From NCBI GenBank assembly GCA_964036195.1, contig OZ038450.1, forward strand, positions 28,088,794-28,152,793: a stretch of 64,000 nucleotides of DNA, written 5' to 3'. Under the pieces are notes generated by a model, which was given only the letters and a program-made list of their open reading frames with translations, made no database searches and was not told where the DNA came from. This stretch comes from Sphaerolaimus hirsutus. Its lineage: Eukaryota > Nematoda > Chromadorea > Monhysterida > Sphaerolaimidae. The translations under genes and the position numbers were made by a program. Below, one piece after another: positions 34,755 to 46,700 of this stretch (the first letter of the stretch is position 1; each line of letters starts with the position of its first letter).

Positions 34755-37700
34755 ATGGAGAAAAAATCCGCCGGTCGACAATACTGGGAAAAGGGACCCA
34801 GTGCTGATGATGCCATTTTTAGATTGGCACCGTATGCCTACATGCACGTGTTGGATTTGAATAGTGTTGGTTTTTTGATGATTAAAATTGAATTTTTGGT
34901 GATTTTTTTTGGTTGTTTTATTATTATTTTAATTTTGCAGAATGTCACGCGGTTGGAAATCGGTCCCAAGACTTATGTCCGTCAAGATAATGAACGGTTT
35001 GTTATTATTTAATTCTTGCAAATCTTTTGTAAATCTATCACTACCGTGCGAGGTTGAAACGAAATCCGCTAATGGACAAGTAGCAAAAATGTGGTAAGTA
35101 AATTACAACTACAGATAAATTTCCATTGTTGATTCAATTATCACTTGTAAGTTCACTTGTCACTTAACTTACCAGCTTATAACTTTCCTTGTCACTTCCT
35201 TTGCCACTTGTCCACCCTGTAGAATTTGCATCTAAATTCTTGGCACCTTTCCAAAAAAAGTCTCCACTTTTTCAGTGTGGTTTTGGCCCCCACCGCAATG
35301 GTCACGGTGCCACCTCGGTACTACTGCGTGGTCAAAAATCCGGTGGTTCTTGATGAACAGGGTCTAGTTCAACTGGACAAAACTGGACAGGTTTGTAATT
35401 TTTTACCTGATTTGACTGATTTTTTGTCATTAGCGATTGAAAATTGACATTTTTAGTGATGCGCCAGGTTTGGGTACCATATTTTCTCGAATAACACTAC
35501 ACTAAAATTGTGCGGGCGAAATATGATACCCTTAGTCATTTGAATTTAGGTAGTTAATAAAATGATGAAATTTCACCATGTTTAATGTTTGATAACATGA
35601 ATTTATTATTGTTAATGCTGAAGCTGATTTTTCAATATGTAAGAGCGATATGTAAATCAACAACTTGTATGAAAAATCTAACAAAATAGGCCCATATCAA
35701 ATTTTGTTGGCATGAAAAAAACTACCTTAGAGTAACTAGGGGAAATACAGTACATAGCAAAATAATTTCCGGTGGACAGACATGAAACTTTCTCACAAAT
35801 TGCCTTAAATTGTAATTATTGTAAGTGTATGATTTTGGCGAATTCCGTCTCGAAATCGATCTAGACAATTTGAAAAAAACGTATTCTAAAAAACGTTTTA
35901 ACAACTAGTTTTTAAAAAACAAATCACCCTAAAGTAACATTATCCCCAACCCACAAATCACCCAATCAGTCACTCTCAATACCCCCCCCCCCCCCGCAAA
36001 TGCAGGTATGCCTCTCCCACGCCGATTTAGAAGTCCGCCTGACCAGGGACCCATTCCCCCTCTATCCCGGTGAAGAATTAGTCGAGCCCCCTACTGAATT
36101 GCGAGTGGTTCCAGCTAATAAGGCGCTGCGCCTTAAGGCGGTTTTGGATTGCAAAGATGAGGGGGGAAATGACAGGGTTGCTGGAGATGAGTGGCTGTTT
36201 GAGGGGCCCGGTTAGTTGGTTTTTCGAAAATTGGTTTAAAAAAAAGTTTTTTTAAATTGTTGGAATTTGGGTGTTAAATGTCAATTTGAGTTACAGCTGT
36301 GCTGAGTGTTTATCGAAATTTTTGTAGAAAACTAGGGTGTGTAAGGTATTGGTGTATTTTTTCAACGCTCTTGTTTTAATAAAGCTAGGACAAAGGACAA
36401 AGGCCAAAGGACATGACACTTCATCAATTCCGCCAGCGTACAGGTAATACGAAAAGTGGTAAAAATCTTACAAGTGTTGAGTCAAATGACAAGTGCACTT
36501 ATAAGTGACTTGATTGAGATTGCTATTTTCATTGAGAAACTCACTGTTCACTTATAGTCACTGGTCACTCGTCTCTCCACTTGAACTTTACTTACCACTT
36601 ACAGCATATCTATTTAATGTCCACCAGCGAGCGGAATTACCACCAGTTGTCAAGTGACTTGACAGTTGACATTTTCTTTCTTGACACCCCCCTGAAACCC
36701 AGGAACCTACATACCCCGCAAGGAAGTATCCGTAGAAGAAACAATCAAAGCGTCAACTATAAAACCCGATCAAGCCTTGATGCTCAGGGCAAAACGGGAG
36801 TTGACAGATCGTCAAGGAGTTGACAGAGTTACCGGAGAGGAGTGGCTGGTGAAGAAAGTTGGCGCTTATATGCCTGGGGCATATGAGGAGGTGGTGAAGG
36901 TTGTCGATGCCTATGTGCTCGTGGAAAAGGTTGGGGGGTACTTTTTGTTTGTTTTTGTATGGGGTACTTTTTGAGAGTACCTTAGTAGTGAGTACCGACA
37001 CATTTGAAAAACACATAATAACAAACTCAAAATTTAAAGTCGATTTTTTGTGTGCATCCTATTCTCCAAAAAAAGAGTGGAAGTGTGTACCCTTTATCAG
37101 GTACTCACTACTTGCCTTTTTTCTGTTTTTGGAATTGTTTGTCATAAATTTGAGCGTGTTGTTTTTGTCATTGTAGACTTTGATACGATTGGGTTTTGTG
37201 GGTACTACACCTGAATCAGGGGCGATTAAAGGTGCAAATTTTCAGACATACTTTTGAATTCTATGTTCAAAAATGTTTCAGTGATTTAAAAAAATATTGT
37301 TTTCTACTGTGTAAATTTCTCACTTGACCAAGCACTTTATGACCGCAGCCCTTTTCAGTAGATATATTCACCATAATTACCACTCACCGCAATCCCGACT
37401 CCACTTACCGTAATCCACTTACCGTAATCCACCAACCGTAATCCACCACCGTAATTTCAGACGGCCCTCCACGTGCGCGCCACTCGTTCCTTCAAAGACC
37501 AGCTGGGAAAAAATCGCAAAAACGGTGAAGAATGGCTGGTGCAATGGACCGACGCGGAAACTTATATCCCCGATGTTTATGAACGCGTTTTGGGTGTTGT
37601 GGAAGTTACAACTTTGACGAATAGGCAATATTGCGTTGTTTTGGATCCGGTGGGATTCGAGGGCAGGCCGCAGTTGGGAAAAAGGAAACTTGTTAAGGTG

Positions 37701-40700
37701 GGTGGGGTTTTTTGGTTGGAGATTTCGCTCAATTAATCGTGTGGAATGAAAATTGTGGTTGCACACTGGTTGACAGCTGGTGAACTTATATTGGCAATTT
37801 GCTGAGGAATCTGTTTGAGCAAATTTTTGAGTAAATGTGGGTCATCTCATCACTGTACGTACATCATAGAGAACAAAATTTTGACATTAATCTTTATTCA
37901 CTCTAAAAACCCTCAAAACCTGAGTTTTTCTCCAAAATTTCATTGTTAAAAGAAATTTTGTAAATGAAGTGACATCATCTTAAATCATTCATTTTTACAG
38001 GGCGACAAGTCATTTTTCCTGCAACCAGGCGAATCCTTGGAGCGCGGCATTCAAAGCGTGTACATTTTGGGCGAAAACGATGGCGTCATTTTGACAGCTA
38101 CTGAAGCGTTTGATGATGCCGCCGCAGCGGAGGTGAGATTTTTACATGTCGGAAAACTAAATATGATTGTGATATGATGGAAAAAGGGAGAAAGAGCGGG
38201 AGAAAATAGGTGTAAAACAGACCATAGGGCACTACTGATTTTGAAGGTGAAAATGCGTAACAAAGTATGAAAATTATTTAGTAATTTTGAGTAAAATGCG
38301 GCAAAATTTCTCAAAAATCGCTTCAAATACCTAGATAGATAGCAGGGCGATTTTTTTTTGGGGGGGGGGGTTGCAGGGTAAGCCCTACTAGACCCCTAAT
38401 TTCGAAATTTGCGGTAAGCAGTAAGTGAAATACGTTAAGTTGAGTGATAAAAATTCATTCTAAATTATGCAGCACTAGCCCGTATATCTACCCACCCATC
38501 TACACCCACAAAACCCACTTTCCAACCCAAAATAACCCCCTTCACAACCCATCCATTTTCGCAGCCCGTTGCCCGACAGCCGGGCGATCGCTGGATGATT
38601 CGAGGCCCGACAGAATATGTCCCCCCTGTGGAGGTAGAAGTTGTTTGCATGCGCCACGCTATACCTCTGGATGAGAACGAGGGCATTTACGTGAGGGATA
38701 TGAAAACGGGCAAAGTTAGGGCGGTTGTAGGGCAGACGTACATATTGAATCAGGTTTGGGGGACTTTTTTTTTGGGGGGGGGGTTTAAGGCGATTGTTTT
38801 TTTAAAGAGCCTTTTTTGGTTTGTAGTTGAAAATGACACTAAGTTTGTTTAAAGTAACATGTGCGGTTTTTACTTATTTAAATATGAGCTGCTCTCACAG
38901 GGAAAAGGAAAGCGGGAAGAGTTTATTTTTTCTATTAAAAATTCCGTAAATCTTTTTTTCTTCAAAATTTCAAACAAAATGGGGGACCACCCCTCACATT
39001 CACCAAAAGCCATCACACAAAATCAACCTTCAAATACCCCCCCCCCCCTCATTCAGGACGAGGAATTATGGGCTAAACCTCTGCCGCCCGCAGTTGAAGA
39101 ATTATTGGGCAACATGCGCGACATGCTCGCCGATCGGGGCGCGTGGCGCGAGAAAATGAAACGCAAAATCCAAGACGAACAGCAGGAGTCGACGCAAAAT
39201 CAACAACAAGTGCGTTCGAAGCGACGGGGTGACGTTTCAGGAGCGGAATTTAATTCACCCGAGCGTTTTGGTTCTCGCAGCCCGATTAGATATATTCGCC
39301 CTACGCTCATTAGTTGACATTGACAGCAAATGTCAACGGGTTCCGTTCCCATTTCAAAACTTGCTGATAAGACGACATTTGATGTTCAAATTCAAAGGTG
39401 ATAAATCAATCGTTTTGCAAATAAAGCTGTAGTGTTGAAAAAGAACGTTCCAATAAATACGTGGAATGTATTTAAATACAAGGCCGACGTGAAATGAATG
39501 AATATATGTGTAGTGTTACTCGTCAGCAAGCTTTGAATTGGGATCGGAACCAGTTGACATATGGTGTGGTTGTCAACTATTGTGTGCAGGGCCTATCTTC
39601 CGAACTTTAAAGGTTCGAGTATGTGGAAATGATATCTTAGGCCGATTCATACTGACAACAATTTCAAATAACATCAATCGGGCTGCCCGACAAAATGTCA
39701 CGGGCAAATTAAATTTGGTCCCTGGTGATGGGTACGGCCCAATGCGGGATCGCGATCGCAATCGCACTTGGCGCCGTGCCAAGCGCCGCCCCAGCGATGA
39801 CCGATCGTCGTCTGGCGACAGGAAAAGGGCCAGGCGTCAAGACGCCAGGTGCCAATTCCCCAATTGGACAAGTGACAAGTAAAATGTCAAGTGATAAGTT
39901 CAGTTGTAAGTGACTCGTAAAATTTTCAAATGAATATACTTATCACTTATACATTTACTGGAACCTTAAATTACCACTTGCAGCTTGACTCACCATTTGA
40001 CACTTTTCTAGTCACTTGCCCACTAGTGAAATTGGCCCCAGACGCTCGTCCAGATCAAGTGACAGTAGTAGATCTAGATCGAAGTCTAGGTCTAGATCGC
40101 GCTCGATATCTCGCTGCTTGCTCAATTACAATCAAATGGAAACTTGCGTTGTTGGCGATGGGCCAAAGGTCCGTGTGTGCCATCTATTTTTTTGCTTTAT
40201 TGTGCCTAATCAAGCTTAAATTTTTGCGCAATGGAATGTGCAAAATAATAAGTGTCCTCTTAAAATCGTTTTGTTCACTAGATACTCCAGGTGGCAGTTC
40301 CGCAAATTGAGAAGTGAGATATAAAATGGCAAATGCAAGCTGAAATGAGAAGTATATTGAGAAGAAAATTGGCAAAAGCGAAGTGAAATGGCAAGTAAAT
40401 TGGCAAAAGCGACGTAAAAAATAAAAAGTAACTTCCCTTCGCTTTTGCCAATTTCCTTATCAATTCACGTCTCACTTCTCAATTCACTTCGCATTTGCTA
40501 TTTTACTTCTCAATTTGCGGAACTGGCCCCAGTATCAGGGGTGTTATTTTGTGTTGCGCAGTTATGATTTTGCACATGTGTTTCTGCATATGCAAATGTA
40601 TTAAAGAAGTCGCCTTAGCACTTAAGGTTTAGTTATTTCTATTTTCATGGATTGGTTGGACACTTGTGCATAACTCGATTATCGATTATTTTTGATATAA

Positions 40701-43700
40701 TAGTTAAAGAAACACATTTTAGATGGGGATGGTCCGGCCGTAAAGTAAACCTGGCCGTAAAGTAGAGGGTGCTACTTTAGGCCGGGCATCATTACGGCAG
40801 AGTTGTTTAAAGTGCTGAACTTTTTTCAAAGTAAACGTATTTAAACGTAAAGTATTTTATTTTTAGTCGCACCTGAATACAGAAACTGTTTTCTATTTTC
40901 AGAAAAGTAAAAATTTTCTACTTTTACGCTGTTTAAAAGGTGAGTAAACGTAAATATCTGTAAATACTCGTTTTCTGTACTCGCGTACTTTCAAAAAGTA
41001 CGCGAGTAACTGAGTACCGGTATTTTTTCGGGAGGAAACGTAAACGTATTTACGCAGCACTCGAGTATACGTATTTATCGAGTAAACGTAAATACGTTTG
41101 TACAACTATGCCTTACAGCCGGATTTACTTTACGGCCCGGTTTACTTTACGGCCGAGTTCTCGCCATTTTAGATTCCCTCCCTCAGAGCACTCAATCTCC
41201 CAGTGTTCATCCATCCAGTTTTGGACTTATGAATGTGATGCCGAATTTTAATGAAATGCAATGTATGGCACTGAAGGCAAAGGTTATTAAATTTTTAAAG
41301 AAAACTCTAATTCGATTGGATGTTAATTAATGTTAGGCGAGCTTGTGGATTTGCATATGCAAAATCGTTGAGAAAAAAAGAAAAATCACTGTTGAGAAAA
41401 ATAGGATTCAAGTTTTTCTGGGTGCTTTCTAAATAGTCCATGCGCGTCAAGTAGGCGTTACTGAGAGTGGTTTATCACATCTATGTCAACTCAGATTTCG
41501 GCTTCACGTGTCGCAGATCGATCTTCCAATGCACTGGCCGCAATATTTGTATGTCAACAACATTGCCGCATGTGCATTTGGAGATCGCTCAGCGACACGT
41601 GAAGCCGAAATCTGAGTTGACACAGACCAGTTGACATACATGTGTCAACTATTGTGGGGGTTGCCAATGTCTACAAAATCTATGAATCTTTAAAATTATG
41701 TTGTTTTCACGCAGGAATGCGATAAAGATGGGGGTAAAAAGTCAACTGTACGCGACAAAACGAAAGTAGTGTCGCTGAGGGTGCCGCACAACGCCGCTGT
41801 GCAGATATATGATTACAAAGAGAAAAAAGCTAGGTGCGTAAAGTTTTTGGAATTGTTTGTTTTCATATTCAATGTTTTTACCAGAGGGCGCGCTTATTTT
41901 TGAGAATTTTCAGTATTTTGAGAATTGTTTGAAGATAGGGGCAGCACCGAGCCGTGTAAAGTGTAAATTCAGCTGTCAAATGTCATGTAAAATGTCAAAA
42001 AAATTTTTTACTGAAATTGTGACACTTTGCACGATAATTCACAGATTTGACGCTATTGCCAAGGGAGGGGGGGCTATTGCCAAAACATGCAAATGTTTTC
42101 ACTTATTTCTCAATATCGATAAGATCTTATTTTCACAAAAAAAGTGAAATAATAAAACCAACAACTCAATTCCCAGAGTAGCCTTCGGCCCAGACCTGGT
42201 CATGCTCGGGCCCGACGAGCACTTCACCCAGCTCAGCTTGTCCGGCGGCAAGCCGAAACGTCCCAACGTCATAAAGTCCCTCTGTCTACTTTTGGGACCG
42301 GATTTTTGCACCGATGTGATCACGGTGGAAACTTCCGATCACGCTAGACTTTCTTTGCAACTTAGTTATAATTGGCACTTTGACTGTGGGGATAGAACGG
42401 ATGTGACCGCGACAAAATTGTTCAGCGTGCCGGACTTTATTGGGGATGCGTGTAAGGCGATCGCTTCCAGAGTGAGGGGCATGGTGGCCCAAGTTAAGGT
42501 GGGTGGGCGGAGTTTTGATTTTTTGTGGAGGCTGAGATCAATTCCGCTAGTGGAGATGTGAAAAAAATTGGATGTGAGAAGAAAAAAGTTATAAAAAAGT
42601 AATTTAGAAGTGAGAAGTGAACTGGCAAGTGAAAACAAAATGCTAAAAACGTTTTTGATTTTACCTGCCATTTCATTTCTCACTTACAAATTTACTTTTA
42701 TTTTGATTTCTCTTGGTGTCTCACATAAATTTAGTTTTATTTTTCATTTTTTATTTCACAGGGTTTATACGATCTATTTACATACGAATAAAATAGTATT
42801 ATTGTTGCATATTTCCCCGTCTGCCTACGCTACACACATCAAATTAGTACTGCGAGTTCAAGAAATTTCAAGCGAAATAATACCCCCACCCCCTCGAAAT
42901 ACCCCTCTAAAAATTTCCACTATGAAAAAATAAACCCCCTGGGGCCAGATTTAATACTCCCTACAGATTTGTAGGGTAGGGCGTACGCCCGATAGATTTT
43001 TCAAAGTTCAGCCGCATCGGCGCACATGCACCGAGAGCAAGGCGGTTTGTAAAATACATGAAACTATCCCTTAAGGTCGCCGATATTGCAATATGACGGT
43101 TATCGCTTCGATTTTGGCTCGGAAATCACGATTTCGTCATTTCGTGGCCGTCTGCCAATTCGTTTTTTATTTTATTTTGTCGGTCGGGCAATAAGTCGCG
43201 CTTTTGTACGCTCGTGCATGCATTTCTTCCTTGTCGCTGCCCTCATGGTTTCGGTTGCAGACAGTGAACACTAAAAAAGTGACCACCTGACTACACAAAA
43301 GCGTGACCTATGCGAGTAACCCGCCCGACAAAATAAAATAAAAAACGAATTGGCAGACGGCCAAGAAATGACGAAATCGTGATTTCCGGGCCAAAATCGA
43401 AGTGATATACGTTTTATTGCAATATCGGCGACCTTAAGGGATAGTTTCGTGTATTTTATGAACCGCCTTGCTCTCGGTGCATGTGCGTCGATGCGGCTAA
43501 ACTTTAAAAAAACTGTCGGGCGTACGCCCTACCCTACAAATCTGTAGGGAGTATTAAATCTGGCCCCCGGTGTATTTCGAGGAAATACGATAAATAAATT
43601 GAAAAAAAAACAACCCATTTTCGCAGTTCGACGAGTTCCACAAACACTCTGCCCGAATTATCCGCACGGCCGTCTTCGGAGTAGAAGAGTCCGGAAAAGT

Positions 43701-46700
43701 CAAGGAAAAGTTCCTTTTTCCGCAGAATAATTTGGTCATTACAAGTGTGGATATCCAAAGTGTGGAACCGGTAGATCAGAGGACTAGGGATTCCCTGCAG
43801 AAAAGTGTTCAGTTGGCTATTGAAATTACGACTAATAGCCAGGAGGCGGCTGCTAGGTGGGGATTTTTTTTTCGGGGATTTTTTTGTGAATGTTTTTGAT
43901 TTCCTATGTGTGTATTGTTGATGAATGTAAATGATGTTGTTGATCTAAGCTTAGATTTGTTTACTCATTTACGCCTGGGGGCAGTTCCGCACCCTGTTGT
44001 AATGTGTCAGATGAATGTAAATGATATGTAAATGCCCAGAAGTTGTTAAAAAATTCGTCTGACATTTTAAATCAAACTTTGCCGGAAGCAGTACTGATTC
44101 CCGACTAAACAAGTTTCGGTAAACAATTTGAATGAAGTATATTTTTCTGACTTCCGCGGAAAGCTCATAAATTTTAAACTGGTGGAAAATATAAATGAGA
44201 AAATCACTTGATTGTATTTTACTAATCACATGTGCAAGCTGTTTGGCTTTCATCTTGTGTGAGGGTGCCCCCAAGTATTTACTATATATACCCTAGGGGG
44301 CACCCCTCTCAGGCCACCCGTGGTGCATAAAAAAAATTTTTACACATTTTTTCTGGAAAATATAAATGAGAATTCCATACAAATTTTTGTTCCAAATGAA
44401 ATGAAAATTTTTAATAAAAGTTTTTCTGGACATTTGAGACCAAAAAGTTGTTTTAACATTGGTAGATTATAAGTATGTGCAACTTTTCTACCCCCACCGA
44501 TCCCCCAGAAGCCCCACACATTGATGGTGTTGTTGATCAGAGTAAAAAATTTTCTGAGAAAAACATGGGTTTGAAAAATTGGGCACTATCCCAAGCTATT
44601 CATGGAGCACATGGTGGCCAGAATTGGCTTGTTCAGTGTCCGGGGCAACACATGGCTGCTCCAGGGCCCCATTTTTGAAGATCAATTTTTTAAGATAAAT
44701 GTAAAAATGGCCCCATGTAAAGAGGGCAGTTGCGTGACAGTGTGTCCGACGCCTGCAATGTCGCAATGCAAATTAATAAATACTTGTGCCCATTCAATGT
44801 GGGCACTAATTATCTGTTAAAAACTTATTGGGGCCAATGGAAAATCTGCCATGTATCTAGTCTGAATGGGTGAGGCAGAAAACTAGGTCATGTGCAAAAA
44901 GTCCAAAATCCTGGTTTTTCAATTACAATCACAATTTTGATAATCACAAAGTTCAAAATCATTGTTGACATGGCTTCGTGGCATATGTCTGCATATTGGG
45001 GGCTATTTTTGTGTGGGGGTGGTGGACTGGGGGTCAAAAGATTCCCCCAACTTACTAGTTGGTTAAAAGATGGCTTTGGGCAAGCCATAAGGAATTTTTG
45101 TTTTTTGAAAAAGCACCAACGAGTGTATTCATCACTTGTGTTGGCAGCACACAAAAAAAATTGGCTGCGCACTTTATTGCAGCTGTATTTTTTGAATTTT
45201 TCAAAAATTCTCATTTATATTTACCGGGAAAAAAGTGGGAAAAAACATTCATTTATCTGTAGCAGCAGAACAGGGGGGTGCCATGGGGTGCCACTTGGCA
45301 TATATTTAGGCAAATGTTGTGAGCACCCCCACAACAAATGGCAGCCATATTGGGCTGCACGTTTCCCTGTGAGATTGTTATGAAAAATGAGGTACCTGAT
45401 TTCTCATTTAAATCATCCACCAGTTTAAAACATTGATTTCCCGCCCATCAATTTTTATTTTCACTTTCATTTTATTTTCATTTTATATTAGCTGAAAAGC
45501 ATTCATGTCATCTGTATACTTCACATATATTTCTATACAAACATTTCAATGTGTCAATTTCGCAGACACGAAGCCCAACGTGTGGAGCAGGAAGCAAAGG
45601 GCCGCCTTGAAAGACAGAGAATTACTGATCAGGCAGAGGCGGAAAAGTCTCGCAAAAATTTGCTCGAATTGCAAGCTCTATCTGCTGCCGTGGAAAGCTC
45701 TGGGCAGGTGAGAACATTTTTCGTTGATCGTGTTTATGTGAACAGTTGTGCCTAGGGTTCAAACGGGATTGACTTTTCGGGATCGGGATCGGGATTCACT
45801 TTTTGAGATTTCGGGATCGGGATTGGGGTTTCGGGATCGGGATTGTTTTTTTTTGGATTTCGGGATCGGGATTGGGGTTTCGGGATCAGGATCTGGACTG
45901 GTAAATCCCGGAATTTCACGGGATCCGGGATCGGGATCCCGTTTGAACCCTAGTTGTGCCTACACACACCAGTTTTCACCGTGACTTCGTGGGAAAACTG
46001 ATTTTTTAGAAATGCAGATTAATCAACACGGTTGAATGATTTTATTACATTTTAATGTGAATTTAAATTAATGAAAGTTTTAATTTGATAAATTTGAAAA
46101 CTAAAACACATATAGCATACAATAAGAGTAGGCTAGATGTCGCCATGTGGCCATTTCAGTTTTCACATAAGTCACGGTGAAAACTAGTGTGTGTAGGGCC
46201 AATACCTGATATATGATTGGGTTTCCTATCTCCATCCAAAAACCCAATTCCATTTGAGGTCTACATCTGTTACTCGATCTTATATATCGCCACAATTATG
46301 TAGGTTAAGAAATGGTACAGAGCCCTGATAAAGAGTACGGTAATCACCGGTAAATTTTCACACTTACCGGTAAATTAGGTGTAATCCCTGTAGTGATTGG
46401 CGGTAACGGCTCGCAAATTACCGGTAAATTATCACATAAATACCTGTAATCACCACCATTGTACGGTAAATTTCCATGCCCCTCCACAAATCCACCCTCA
46501 ACCTCCCTCAACCTACCTCTACCTACCAAACCTACTTCAACCTAGGCTTCAAACGGGATCCCGATCCCGATCCCGGATCCCGTGAAATTCCGGGATTTAG
46601 CAGTCCCGATCCCGATCCCGATCCCGAAACCCCAATCCCGATCCCGATCCCGAAAACTTTCAAATCCCGATCCCGATCCCGAGAATCTCCCAAGTCCGGG

